A stretch of DNA of 64,000 nt from Phenylobacterium sp. SCN 70-31 (GTDB taxonomy: Bacteria; Pseudomonadota; Alphaproteobacteria; Caulobacterales; Caulobacteraceae), in contig NZ_MEEX01000022.1 in the NCBI RefSeq assembly GCF_001724605.1, forward strand, positions 1 to 64,000, written 5' to 3'. Position numbers and translations under genes: made by a program. Below are positions 53,131 to 62,058 of the stretch, piece by piece. Numbering within the stretch: position 1 is the stretch's first letter; every line of letters begins with the position of its first letter. Under the pieces are notes generated by a model. It saw only the letters and a list, made by a program, of their open reading frames with translations. It was not told where the DNA came from and ran no database searches.

Positions 53131-54039
53131 CTAGCGGCGGGCCAGCACATAGCCGGCGCGCGGAAAATGCACGTGGACGGCGCCCGCGTCCGAAGCGTCG
53201 CGCGCGATGACGATGCGATCGTGGGTCAGGCCCGCCAGCACACCCTCGATGGGATCACGACCGTAGTCGTCGGCCTGGACGACCACGGCGTCGCCGGCGA
53301 CGAAGCCCGACGGGTCGTCGATATCGACACCTGTCCTGCCTGCCGGCGCGCTGGCGCGGGCGATTTCCGTCGCCTCGGCGGGATCGAGCTCCGAGCGCCG
53401 GCCGTGGCCCAGGCTCCGGACCCGCTCGCGCCAGGCCCGCAGGCGGGTCAGGTCGGCGGTGAGATCGTCGAAGCTGCGCGCCGAAGCGCCGGCCAGCCAC
53501 CACACGTTCATCCAGGCGGCCACATCCGAGAGCCCCGGCGCGGCCCCACCCAGAAAGTCGGCATCCTTCAGCCCCGCGTCGATCCAGGCGGCGTAGGCGC
53601 GCCACTGATTCCGCATGAGGGGCGCCGCGGCCTTCATGGCGTTCACATCGAACGGCCGCCCGGAGAGTTTCTCGCGATCATCGGCGAACGCCTTGGGGAT
53701 CGCATCGCCGATCTCGGCGAAGATCACCGCCACACTGGCCTGGAACCATAGGCGGTCGGCCCAGAGGTTCACCGCCCAGTCGGCCCCGCGCACCGTGGGC
53801 GGATCGGGGAACCGGCGCTCGATCTCGGCCAGGATCACCTGACTGTCACAGTAGATGTCCGCCCCGATCTGCATCACGGGTATCCGCCGATAGCCGCCCG
53901 TCAGCGGGATCAGGTGCGGCTTGGGCATGATCACCGGCTGGATCACCGAACGCCATGCCAGCCCCTTGATCCCGAGCATCAGCCGCACCTTCTCCGAGAA
54001 AGGCGAGGTGTCGTAGTGGTGTAGGATCAGCTCCGGCAT
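53131..54039 (-). CDS. Glutathione S-transferase family protein with extra C-terminal domain
   Basis: A 302-residue protein, longer than the usual 200-230 residues. Residues 1-80 form a thioredoxin-like GST-N domain (LILHHYDTSPFSEKVRLMLG, with Ser in SPFSEK at the active site, and RRIPVMQIG). Residues 90-215 form a helical GST-C domain. Residues about 230-302 form an extra beta-rich domain (PSGFVAGDAVVVQADDYGRD, then AVHVHFPRAGYVLAR) of unknown role. The ATG at 54039 lies ten bases after the hypothetical gene, and the crotonase gene follows by 12. Confidence 0.82.
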   Translation of the reverse strand: MPELILHHYDTSPFSEKVRLMLGIKGLAWRSVIQPVIMPKPHLIPLTGGYRRIPVMQIGADIYCDSQVILAEIERRFPDPPTVRGADWAVNLWADRLWFQASVAVIFAEIGDAIPKAFADDREKLSGRPFDVNAMKAAAPLMRNQWRAYAAWIDAGLKDADFLGGAAPGLSDVAAWMNVWWLAGASARSFDDLTADLTRLRAWRERVRSLGHGRRSELDPAEATEIARASAPAGRTGVDIDDPSGFVAGDAVVVQADDYGRDPIEGVLAGLTHDRIVIARDASDAGAVHVHFPRAGYVLARR

Positions 54040-54049
54040 CGTCACACCA

Positions 54050-54319
54050 TCACCAGGCCCGGTCCGGGCGGATCCGCGTGGAGTCGTCCACAAGGGCCTG
54101 CCGCCGCTCCAGCTTGGCGCGCTGGTTCACATAGCGCTTTTCGGCCAGCCGGTGCGCGATCAAGCGCGGTCTCTCGCCCGGCGGATGGTTGGAGCGGATG
54201 TCGTGCGTCCAATCGGCCCTGGTCCCGACCGACACGTCCCGCGTCTTCCGGGGCAGCGTCCTGAAGGGCGGCGGCATCTCGCCGGCCGCGGGGGCCGCGT
54301 GATCGTCGGCGGGGCTCAT
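54050..54319 (-). CDS. Hypothetical protein preceding the GST gene
   Basis: An 89-residue, basic, soluble protein that I do not recognise (WTHDIRSNHPPGERPRLIAH, then a Lys/Arg-rich helix AEKRYVNQRAKLERRQALVD). No signal or membrane segment is seen. The ATG at 54319 has GGGAGG six bases upstream, so translation is likely; the ATG at 54325 is too near it. It is the first gene of the run with a GST and a crotonase. Confidence 0.6.
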   Translation of the reverse strand: MSPADDHAAPAAGEMPPPFRTLPRKTRDVSVGTRADWTHDIRSNHPPGERPRLIAHRLAEKRYVNQRAKLERRQALVDDSTRIRPDRAW

Positions 54320-54442
54320 GCCCATCCTCCCTTGTCGGTTCGCCGCCAACCCTAGGCCAACCGCGCCCGGGTTCAACGACGACGCCACGTCAACGGACCG
54401 AGACGCCTGCCCCAGCGGCGCCCGTCTTGCACGCAGGGAGCG

Positions 54443-56272
54443 ATGCTCCTTGAACTGAACCCCGTGGGTCGCTCCAATATCCCGGACATGGCGCGGACAG
54501 CATCGGATCTCGAATCCGACGACGCGGAGGCCGCACGGTTCCTCCGCGCCGTCGACCGGTCCATCGAACCCGCGCAGCCGCGGATCGGCGGGGCGCCGAT
54601 CACGCTTCCCGCGCGAGCCCTCGCCGTCGGGGTGTTCGATCGCCGGGGCGGTTTGGCGGCGCGGGACGCACGTTTCGCCGGCTGGTTCGACGCGGACGAG
54701 GCGTCTGAAGCGGCCTCGCAGGCTCTGCGGAGCGGCGGCCCCGCACTCGCCCCCCTGACCGCCGCTGACGGCGCGACGACCGTCGTCCTCGCCACCGCGG
54801 TCGACACCTCCCTCGCATGGCCCCTGCCCGACGAGGTCCGGGCCATCCTGGCGACCTCACCGCCCGGCGGCTTCGCCATGATCGGCTATCGCCCGTTCGA
54901 GGATCGTCACGTGGCGGGGCGCGCCCTCGACAGTTGGCGTCTCACGCCGCTTGAAGCCCGGGTGATGCTGGGTCTGATCTCGGGCGGAGACCTGGTCGAG
55001 GCCGCCCGGCGGGCCGGTTGCGGATACGAGACCGCGAGAAAGGCGCTCAAGCTCGCGCTGCGCAAGGCCGGCGCGGCGCGGCAGACAGACCTTGTGCGCC
55101 TGTTGCACGCCGCCGTCGGCGGCGGCGACCTGCAACTCAGCCAGGCGATCGGCCTGTCCTCGGCGCTGGGCCTCTCGGAACGCGCCGCCTCGACCTGCGT
55201 CCTCATGGCCCTGGGGCTGACCCGGAACGAAGCGGCGGCGACGCTGCGGATCAGCGAACATACGATCAAGGACGAACTGAAGCTCCTGTTCGGCCGCTTC
55301 GACCTGCGCAGCGCCACCGATCTCAGCCGGCTGACCACCGAGGCCGTGGTCCTGATGGGCCTGGCCGGCAACCCGAACGTGACGGTGGGCGCCTCCTGGG
55401 GCGCGCTGCGGCCGCTGCGTTTCGTCAACCGTCCCGGCGGCGCGGGCAGGATCGCCCTTTCCGATTTCGGCCCCGCCAGCGGCGATCCCGTCCTCCTGTT
55501 TCATAGCGCCACGACCGGCAGTCTGCTGGACCGGGGCCTGGTGCGCGCCCTTCACGCCCGCGGCCTGCGGCCCATCGCGATCGAGCGCCCGGGCTTCGGC
55601 CTGACCGACCCACCGCCGCACGACGGCCCGGAAACCGCGGCCGACGATGTGCTCGCCGTGATGGACGCCTTCGACCTCAAGCGGGTCCGCATCCTGGCCC
55701 GGGGCGGGGAGTACGTCACCACGGCGCTCGGGCGCCGCTGTCCCGAACGCCTCAGGCGCGTGGTCCTGGTGAATCCGTTCACCCCGTACGCCCTCGACAG
55801 CCGTTGGGACGGCTTCCTGAACGGGGCCAAGCGCACGTTCACGCGCCACCCTCATCTGATCGAGCCGCTGGCTCGCTTCCTCGCCCAGCGCGCCAGCCCC
55901 AGGGTCTACGAGCGGCTGACGCGGGACGCCCTGAGGGGCAGCGCACCCGATACGGCCCTGATGGCCTGCCCCGATATCGTGGACGACTATGTGGAATCGG
56001 CCCGCCTCGCGCCGCTCAGGTCGACCTGGGGCTTCGTGTTCGAGCAACGGAACTATCTGACCTGGACGCCCCCACCGCTGCCCGACGGCTCACGGTGGAC
56101 GCGCCTCGTCGGCGCGCACGACGTTCTCTACCGTCCAGGAGACGCCGACGCCGTCTGGGAAGCCGCACTGCCGGGTCATCGCCGGGTCGGCGTGGAGGAC
56201 GGCGGCCGCTTCCTCCACGCCTCGCACCCCGATCTCGTCGCGGACGAATTGCTATGGGAGCCCCAGGGCTAG
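54443..56272 (+). CDS. Double-HTH regulator fused to a serine-less alpha/beta-hydrolase domain
   Basis: A 609-residue protein. Residues 1-160 hold an unassigned N-terminal region that resembles the sensor part of some LuxR-type regulators. Residues about 166-220 (LTPLEARVMLGLISGGDLVE) and 243-297 (LSERAASTCVLMALGLTRNE, HTIKDELKLLFGRF) are two LuxR/GerE-like HTH segments. Residues about 345-605 are an alpha/beta-hydrolase domain: VLLFHSATTGSLLDRG (oxyanion loop), AIERPGFGLTDPP, and LVGAHDVLYRPGDADAVW with the acid. The nucleophile elbow is LARGGEYVTTAL, where Gly421 replaces the expected Ser, and a His lies in FLHASHPDL. The hydrolase part is thus probably a ligand sensor. The ATG at 54443 is chosen with caution; 54488 is an alternative. 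Confidence 0.8.
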   Translation: MLLELNPVGRSNIPDMARTASDLESDDAEAARFLRAVDRSIEPAQPRIGGAPITLPARALAVGVFDRRGGLAARDARFAGWFDADEASEAASQALRSGGPALAPLTAADGATTVVLATAVDTSLAWPLPDEVRAILATSPPGGFAMIGYRPFEDRHVAGRALDSWRLTPLEARVMLGLISGGDLVEAARRAGCGYETARKALKLALRKAGAARQTDLVRLLHAAVGGGDLQLSQAIGLSSALGLSERAASTCVLMALGLTRNEAAATLRISEHTIKDELKLLFGRFDLRSATDLSRLTTEAVVLMGLAGNPNVTVGASWGALRPLRFVNRPGGAGRIALSDFGPASGDPVLLFHSATTGSLLDRGLVRALHARGLRPIAIERPGFGLTDPPPHDGPETAADDVLAVMDAFDLKRVRILARGGEYVTTALGRRCPERLRRVVLVNPFTPYALDSRWDGFLNGAKRTFTRHPHLIEPLARFLAQRASPRVYERLTRDALRGSAPDTALMACPDIVDDYVESARLAPLRSTWGFVFEQRNYLTWTPPPLPDGSRWTRLVGAHDVLYRPGDADAVWEAALPGHRRVGVEDGGRFLHASHPDLVADELLWEPQG

Positions 56273-56361
56273 GCTCACGCCGAACTTCGCTTGGGCTGAG
56301 GCGCGGAAATCATCCGGCGACCGTCACCGTACGGCTCGGAAATCCCAATGGGTCCGCTCGG

Positions 56362-57156
56362 TCAGCCGAAATCGGGCGCGAAGCGGATGTTGTCGCGCTC
56401 CAGCCCGTTCGCGACGACGTCGAGACCGCCGGACTTGATCATCCATTCCAGGCGGTGATCCCGGTATTCGCGCTTGAAGAGGCCCTTCGCCACCAGTTCG
56501 GCGACGTTCGGCATCGTGGCGCCGGCCGCGTTCAGCCGGGCGATGTCGGCGGCGCAGGCGGCAACCGATGGCCGCGCGTTGGCCCGACCCAGCCAGGCGG
56601 CCAGCCTCGACCCCTCGGGGGGCGGCAAACCGTGACCTGCCGAGCCGTTCAGATACGGAACCACCGAAAGATCGCCCCAGCCGAAGTCCGCGCCGTTGAA
56701 CCATTCGCGCTCGCCGAGCTGACCCTCCAGCCACGCATGGAATCCCGCGGTCTGGCGCCGGGCCGCCGCCGTCAGGGCTTCGGCGGCGGCGCCCTCGGCC
56801 CGGCGGAACCAGCGGATCTCGGAGAGCCCCCAGTTAATCGCCTCGTAGTGGGTGTCCATCACCTCTTCCAGCATCCGCACGCGGGCGCGTTCGGGGGCGG
56901 AGGCAGGTCGCATGGCGGGCTGGGGATAGGCGTCGTCCAGGTACTCCAGGATAATGGTGGAATCGAAGAGCCGAACCTCGCCGTCCACGAGCGCCGGAAC
57001 TTCCGCGCGCGGACTCGCGGCGACGAATTCGCCGCTGGCGCCGCCAGCCCCAAGGCCGCCGGGCGTTTCCACCTCGAACGCCAGCCCCTTCTCGCGCAGC
57101 GAGATCTTGACCTTCTGGGCGTAGGGCGAGAGCGGATGGTCGTAGAGGCGGATCAT
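56362..57156 (-). CDS. Glutathione S-transferase family protein
   Basis: A 264-residue GST. The thioredoxin-like domain (about 1-80) has RLYDHPLSPYAQKVKISLRE with Ser9 as candidate activating residue, and RAEVPALVDGEVRLFDSTII with the cis-Pro and Asp-Ser glutathione loop. The helical domain follows (about 95-230, GADFGWGDLSVVPYLNGSAG). The last 35 residues are an unusual tail. Its ATG overlaps the stop of the second GST gene by four bases (ATGA at 57156-57153), so the two GSTs are translationally coupled. Confidence 0.87.
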   Translation of the reverse strand: MIRLYDHPLSPYAQKVKISLREKGLAFEVETPGGLGAGGASGEFVAASPRAEVPALVDGEVRLFDSTIILEYLDDAYPQPAMRPASAPERARVRMLEEVMDTHYEAINWGLSEIRWFRRAEGAAAEALTAAARRQTAGFHAWLEGQLGEREWFNGADFGWGDLSVVPYLNGSAGHGLPPPEGSRLAAWLGRANARPSVAACAADIARLNAAGATMPNVAELVAKGLFKREYRDHRLEWMIKSGGLDVVANGLERDNIRFAPDFG

Positions 57157-57794
57157 GACCGGAGCGCCTCCGACAGATCCATCTTCTGGGCGGCCTTGGC
57201 GGCTTTGAACGCCGGCCGCTCGGAGACTCGCGTCCAGTAGGCCTGGATCGCCGGCGAGAATTTCGCGTCCAGCTTCAGCTGCCGCGCAAGGAGAAGGGCG
57301 TAACCCACGGAAATATCGGCCGCCGTGAACCGTCCGGCGCACAACCAGTCGCCCTTGGCCAGCGCACGGTCCACATGCCGCAGGCGGCTCAGGAACCACT
57401 GGGCGTAATCGTCCGCGACCACCTCGGCCTTGCCCGGCTCGAACTGGCGATAGCGCAGCACCAGCGTCTGCGGGAACGTGAGGGTGGCCTCGCCGAAATG
57501 CAGCCAGTTCAACCAGGCGCCATAGGCGGCATCGTCCGCGCCCACGGCCAGGTCGCTCGGCCCGTAGCGGGTCGCCAGATACTGCACGATCGCCGCGCTC
57601 TCGGTCATGAAGGTCCCACCGTCCCTCATCGCCGGGATCGTGCCCAGCGGATTGACCTCCAGATAGGCCGGCTCGCGCACCCGCGGCGGAAACGGCAGCA
57701 GGTGCAGACGATACTCAAGCCCCAGTTCTTCAAGCGCCCAGAGCGGGCGGAACGAACGCGCGTCGGGACAATGCCACAGCTCGATTTCACCCAT
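57153..57794 (-). CDS. Glutathione S-transferase family protein
   Basis: A 213-residue GST of normal length. The N-terminal half has LWHCPDARSFRPLWALEELG (a Cys in place of the usual Ser/Tyr), NPLGTIPAMRDGGTFMTESA with the cis-Pro and Glu-Ser glutathione site. The C-terminal domain contains WLCAGRFTAADISVGYALLL, with the N-cap Asp. The cysteine near residue 9 could suit a beta- or omega-like thiol transferase. It is translated directly after a crotonase gene (gap of four) and coupled to the next GST. Confidence 0.88.
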   Translation of the reverse strand: MGEIELWHCPDARSFRPLWALEELGLEYRLHLLPFPPRVREPAYLEVNPLGTIPAMRDGGTFMTESAAIVQYLATRYGPSDLAVGADDAAYGAWLNWLHFGEATLTFPQTLVLRYRQFEPGKAEVVADDYAQWFLSRLRHVDRALAKGDWLCAGRFTAADISVGYALLLARQLKLDAKFSPAIQAYWTRVSERPAFKAAKAAQKMDLSEALRS

Positions 57795-57798
57795 CTCG

Positions 57799-58596
57799 CT
57801 ACCCTTCTCTCCGGGTGTATTGCGGCCTGCGCTTCTCCAGAAACGCCCGAACGCCCTCCTGGAAGTCGCCGTCCGAACTCGCCAGGATCTGGTTGCGGTC
57901 CTCCATGGCGATGGCGGCCTCCAGTCCCTGGGCGTCGATGGCGTGGTTCAGCGCCTCCTTGGTCAGGCGCAGGCCCAGCGGGGTGGCGTGCAGCATGTCG
58001 TCCACGAACCCCTGCGCTTCGGCCGCCATCTGTTCGGGCTCGACCACCCGGCTCACCAGGCCCAGCTCATAGGCCCGCTTCGCGTCGAGGAAACGGCCGG
58101 TCAGCATGTACTCGGCCGCCACCGACGAACCGACCATGCGCGGCAGGAAGTAGCTCACCCCGATGTCGCAGGCGGACAGGCCGATGCGGATGAAGGCGGC
58201 GTTCATTCGCGTTCTCGGCGTGGCGATCCGCACATCGGACGCCAGCGCCAGGGCGAAGCCGCCGCCCGCCGCGGCGCCATCCACGCACGCCACGATGGGC
58301 TGCGGGCAGCGCCGCATGGCGATGACGATCTCGCTGATCTCGCGCTGGCGGGTCAGGCCGGAGCCGATCGAGCGGCCGTCGGCGTTGTCGCCCCGCTCCT
58401 TCAGGTCGAGGCCGGCGCAGAACGCCGTGCCCGCGCCGGACAGGACCACCACTCGGACGTCGCGCCGCCAGTAGAGATCGACGAAGAATTCCCGCAGCTC
58501 CTTCACCAGGTTGCGGTTCAACGCGTTCAGCCTGTCGGGCCGGTTCATCGTGGCCCACACCACGTCGCCGTCCTGCCGCAGCTCCAGGTCCGCCAT
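57799..58596 (-). CDS. Enoyl-CoA hydratase/isomerase family protein
   Basis: A 265-residue crotonase-fold enzyme. It has TAFCAGLDLKERG, DGAAAGGGFALALASDVRIA and RIGLSACDIGVSYFLPRMVG, with SVAAEYMLTGRFLDAKRAYE and EGVRAFLEKRRPQYT at the end. The length and motifs fit a hydratase or a related CoA-ester isomerase. It begins three bases after the epoxide hydrolase stop and is followed by two GST genes, one short operon for handling activated or epoxidised substrates. Confidence 0.92.
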   Translation of the reverse strand: MADLELRQDGDVVWATMNRPDRLNALNRNLVKELREFFVDLYWRRDVRVVVLSGAGTAFCAGLDLKERGDNADGRSIGSGLTRQREISEIVIAMRRCPQPIVACVDGAAAGGGFALALASDVRIATPRTRMNAAFIRIGLSACDIGVSYFLPRMVGSSVAAEYMLTGRFLDAKRAYELGLVSRVVEPEQMAAEAQGFVDDMLHATPLGLRLTKEALNHAIDAQGLEAAIAMEDRNQILASSDGDFQEGVRAFLEKRRPQYTRREG

Positions 58597-58599
58597 CGC

Positions 58600-59565
58600 C
58601 TAAAGTCCCTTCAGCCAGTCGAGCAGGAGCCGGTTCACCTCTTCAGGCCGCTCCTGCTGGGTCCAGTGCCCGCAGCCCGGCAGCACGTGAACGTCGCGCA
58701 GGTCGGTCGCGAACGCCCGCATGAGGACGCCGGGGTCGGGGATGCGACCGAAGCCGTTGAACGCCGGGTCGCGGTCGCCGCCGATCAGCAGCGTCGGCAT
58801 CTCCAGCTTGCGGCCGTTGAACTGCTGCAACCAGGCGAAGTCACGCTCGTGGTTGCGGTAGCGGCTGATCGGCCCCCGAAAGCCCGAGCCTTCGAATTCC
58901 GAGACGTAGTAGTCCAGTTCGTCGTCGGTCAGCCAGGCGGGGAACGGGTCGGGATCGACCATGCCCTCCAACAGGGACGCGCCGTGCTTCTTCATCGGCC
59001 ACGTTCCGGCCGGCGCGTCGCCGCAGATGCCATAGTAGAACTTCCGCAGGAAGCCGCGCACATCCGCCTCGGCCTCGGCCTCGGGCGGGCCGACGTTCTG
59101 GAACCAGGCCTGATAGAAGAAGATCCCCTTGTCGGTGAACGCCTCCTTGAAGATCTCGGTGAACGGCCGCTGCGGCACGCCCGTAAACGGCACAGACAGC
59201 CCCGCCACGGCGCGGATCTTCTCGGGTCGCGAGAGTGCGGTGTTCCAGACGATGGGCGCCCCCCAGTCGTGACCGATCAGGATGGCCCTGCCGTCGGGCG
59301 ACAGCGCGTCGATCACCCCCGCCACGTCGCCGGTCAGGGCCTCCATGTCGTAGGCCTCGATGGAATGCGGCTTGTCCGAGCCGCCGTACCCCCGCACATC
59401 GATGGCGGCGACCTTGTAGCCCGCCTGGGCGATCGGGCCGATCTGGTCCCGCCAAGACCACCAGCTCTCGGGAAAGCCGTGGACCATGACCACCAGAGGC
59501 CCCTCGCCCTCGATCGCCGCGCGGATCTTCACCTGGCCCGCGTCGACCGTGCGGAACTCCGGCAT
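58600..59565 (-). CDS. Epoxide hydrolase-like alpha/beta hydrolase
   Basis: A 321-residue hydrolase. The oxyanion motif HGFPESWWSWRDQIGPI matches the HGxP-Trp type of epoxide hydrolases. The nucleophile is Asp in LIGHDWGAPIVW; the charge-relay partners lie in GDRDPAFNGFG and in CGHWTQQERP. The length is usual for soluble epoxide hydrolases. GGGAGG lies six bases before the ATG. It is the first gene of a minus-strand operon with a crotonase and two GSTs. Haloalkane dehalogenase is less likely from the HGFPESWWSW motif. Confidence 0.88.
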   Translation of the reverse strand: MPEFRTVDAGQVKIRAAIEGEGPLVVMVHGFPESWWSWRDQIGPIAQAGYKVAAIDVRGYGGSDKPHSIEAYDMEALTGDVAGVIDALSPDGRAILIGHDWGAPIVWNTALSRPEKIRAVAGLSVPFTGVPQRPFTEIFKEAFTDKGIFFYQAWFQNVGPPEAEAEADVRGFLRKFYYGICGDAPAGTWPMKKHGASLLEGMVDPDPFPAWLTDDELDYYVSEFEGSGFRGPISRYRNHERDFAWLQQFNGRKLEMPTLLIGGDRDPAFNGFGRIPDPGVLMRAFATDLRDVHVLPGCGHWTQQERPEEVNRLLLDWLKGL

Positions 59566-59722
59566 GAACACCTCCCAAACGCCTGTTTGGCGGCCATGCT
59601 TCGTCGCGGGCGCCCGCCCTGGCAAGGATGACCATACGGCAGGGTCTGCGACGGCGCCGGACGCTTGCGCCGGGCCGCCAAGGCGCTAACCGGAAACCGC
59701 GATCCGATCACTCGAGGGCGAC

Positions 59723-60397
59723 ATGCACGACTTTCCCGACGACATCTTCACCGAGCCGGAAGACATCGATCCCGACACCCTGGCCAACCTCGGCCCCCTG
59801 CGCCGGCTGGCGGGAATCTGGGAAGGGCTCAAGGGAGTGGACGTGAACCCCAAGGCCGACGGTCCCGAGCAGCGATCCTATCTCGAGCGGATCGAGATGC
59901 AGCCGATCGACCCGCAACCGAATGGGCCGCAACTCTTCTACGGCCTTCGCTATCACGTGCACATCGTGGCCAGCGACGAGGACACCACCTTCCACGATCA
60001 GGTCGGCCACTGGCTATGGGAGCCGGCCACGGGCCTGGTGATGCAGACCCTTTCCATCCCGCGTGGACAGGTCGCGCTGGCCCGCGGCCACGCCGCACGC
60101 GACGCCGACCGCATCGTCGTGGAGGCCCGGCGCGGCGGCCCCGGCTACGGAATCTGTTCGACCGACTTCCTGGAATGGGCGTTCCGCACCGACGCCTACA
60201 CCCTGGATGTCACGCTGCATCCCGACGGCGACTGGAGCTACGTCTCCGACACGGTGCTCCAGGTGCGCGGCCGCGACGAGCCGTTCCACCATCTGGACCG
60301 TAACCGGCTGCGGAAGGTGGCCGAGCCGACGCCCAATCCGCTCCTGAAGATCCGGCGCGACCATACCGCGCGCGCCGCCGCCCACGGCCTGAGCTGA
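59723..60397 (+). CDS. Nitrobindin-like heme-binding beta-barrel protein
   Basis: A 224-residue protein related to the FABP-like/nitrobindin (THAP4) heme beta-barrels. The family's opening GxWxG is seen as LAGIWEGLKG (about residues 31-40), and the strand DQVGHWLWEPATGLVMQTLS (about 92-111) matches the equivalent strand. A His is present in several candidate positions, including FHHLDRNRLR near the end, where nitrobindin has its proximal heme ligand. It could bind heme and scavenge NO or peroxynitrite. The family call is moderate. It is divergent from the epoxide hydrolase operon. Confidence 0.65.
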   Translation: MHDFPDDIFTEPEDIDPDTLANLGPLRRLAGIWEGLKGVDVNPKADGPEQRSYLERIEMQPIDPQPNGPQLFYGLRYHVHIVASDEDTTFHDQVGHWLWEPATGLVMQTLSIPRGQVALARGHAARDADRIVVEARRGGPGYGICSTDFLEWAFRTDAYTLDVTLHPDGDWSYVSDTVLQVRGRDEPFHHLDRNRLRKVAEPTPNPLLKIRRDHTARAAAHGLS

Positions 60398-60475
60398 GCC
60401 TGTGCGATCCTGCCCCCAGGTCACCGTTGACCCGCCCACGGTCGGCGCGAACACTGGCGGCGGGAGGATGCGCCG

Positions 60476-61288
60476 ATGGTCTCGCTGACCGAGAAGAGCG
60501 CCCGCTTCGAGCACACCCTGGTGACGCTCGAGGACCATGTGGCCACGATCACGCTGAACCGGCCGCATCGTCGCAACGCGCTCAACTATCCGGCCTATGA
60601 CGAACTGGAGCAGAGCCTGCGCGCGGCCGCGGCCGATCCCGAGGTCCGGTGTCTGATCGTCACGGGCGCCGATCCGGCGTTCTGTTCCGGCGACGACGTG
60701 GGCGAGATCATGGCCGGCCCCAGGCCCGTGTCGCGCACGCCCATGCCCGTCACCTTCAACGCCACCCCGGCCGCCATCGCGGCCCTGGAATGCGACAAGC
60801 CGATCATCGCCGCCATCAACGGCGCAGCCGTGGGCTGGGGAATGGAACTGGCTCTCTTCGCCGACATCCGCATCGCCTCCGAGGACGCGAAGTTCGGCGA
60901 GCTGTTCGTCAAGCGCGGCCTGGTCTGCGACGTGGGCGGGTTCTACCGCCTGCCGGCCATCGTCGGCCCGGCCAAGGCGGCCGAACTTCTCTTCACCGGC
61001 GATGTGATCGACGCGGCCGAGGCTCTGCGCATCGGCCTAGTCACCCAGGTGGCCCCGCACGCTGACCTGCTGCCCGCAGCCCGGGCGCTGGCCGGCCGCA
61101 TCGCCGCCAATCCGCCGCTGGCCGTGCGCCACCTGAAGGCCGGGCTGTCGAAATACGCCTACGGCGACCCACGCGAGATCGGGGCCTGGGCCATCGAGAA
61201 GATCCGCCTGCTGATGCAGACCGAAGACCACAAGGAGGGCGTCGCCAGCTTCCTCGAGAAGCGGCCGCCCGTTTTCCAGGGACGTTAG
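60476..61288 (+). CDS. Enoyl-CoA hydratase/isomerase family protein
   Basis: A 270-residue crotonase-fold enzyme. Typical segments are [54 protein letters not shown] and [20 protein letters not shown], with [17 protein letters not shown] at the C-terminus. The oxyanion hole glycines are intact. The next gene, an SDR, starts two bases after the stop, so the pair looks like consecutive hydration and oxidation steps of a beta-oxidation-type route. Confidence 0.92.
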   Translation: MVSLTEKSARFEHTLVTLEDHVATITLNRPHRRNALNYPAYDELEQSLRAAAADPEVRCLIVTGADPAFCSGDDVGEIMAGPRPVSRTPMPVTFNATPAAIAALECDKPIIAAINGAAVGWGMELALFADIRIASEDAKFGELFVKRGLVCDVGGFYRLPAIVGPAKAAELLFTGDVIDAAEALRIGLVTQVAPHADLLPAARALAGRIAANPPLAVRHLKAGLSKYAYGDPREIGAWAIEKIRLLMQTEDHKEGVASFLEKRPPVFQGR

Positions 61289-61290
61289 AC

Positions 61291-62055
61291 ATGACCACCC
61301 GATCCGTCGCCGGCTCCGTCGTCCTCGTCACCGGGGCCGCTTCGGGGATGGGCAGGGCCACCGCCGAGGTCTTCGCCGCCGAGGGAGCCCATGTGGCCGT
61401 CACCGACCTGAAGCTCGAAACCGCCGGCCCCGTCGCCGAAGCGATCCGACAGTCAGGCGGGGTCGCCGAAGCCTGGGCGCTGGACGTGGCCGACCCCCAG
61501 GCGATCCGGGACGTGGTGGATTCCGTGGCGCTGAAGTTCGGACGCCTGGACATCGTCGTGAACAACGCTGGAATTTCGGCCTTTTCACCCATAGATTCCG
61601 ATAATTACGACGACATCTGGGATCGGGCGATGAACGTTCTGGTCACGTCTCACCAGCGCGTCGTGCGCGCCGCCCTGCCCTATCTGCGCCAGTCCGAAGC
61701 CCCGCGGATCGTCAACATCGCCTCGACCGAGGCGCTGGGCGCCACAAGCCGCGACAGCCCCTATTCCGCCGCCAAGGCCGCCGTCACCGGCCTCACCCGC
61801 GCGTTGGCCGTCGAACTTGGCCCCGAGGGGATCACCGTCAACTGCATCTGCCCGGGCCCCATCCTCACCGGAATGACCGAAGCCATTTCCGAGACCGACA
61901 AGCAGACCTTCGCCAGGCGCCGCACCGCCATGCGCCGCTACGGCCGTCCGGACGAGGTGGCGCACATGACGCTCAGCCTGTGCCTGCCGGCCGCCTCCTA
62001 CATCACCGGCGTCACCATCCCCGTCGACGGCGGCCTGATGGCGCGCAACGCCTGA
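61291..62055 (+). CDS. Short-chain dehydrogenase/reductase
   Basis: A 254-residue classical SDR. It has [20 protein letters not shown] (residues 15-34), DLKLETAG (Asp favouring NAD over NADP), [30 protein letters not shown] with the catalytic Ser, Tyr and Lys, then PGPILTGM and [14 protein letters not shown] at the end. This layout is usual for 3-hydroxyacyl-CoA or secondary-alcohol dehydrogenases. It is co-transcribed with the upstream enoyl-CoA hydratase (gap of two bases). Confidence 0.93.
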   Translation: MTTRSVAGSVVLVTGAASGMGRATAEVFAAEGAHVAVTDLKLETAGPVAEAIRQSGGVAEAWALDVADPQAIRDVVDSVALKFGRLDIVVNNAGISAFSPIDSDNYDDIWDRAMNVLVTSHQRVVRAALPYLRQSEAPRIVNIASTEALGATSRDSPYSAAKAAVTGLTRALAVELGPEGITVNCICPGPILTGMTEAISETDKQTFARRRTAMRRYGRPDEVAHMTLSLCLPAASYITGVTIPVDGGLMARNA

Positions 62056-62058
62056 GGT

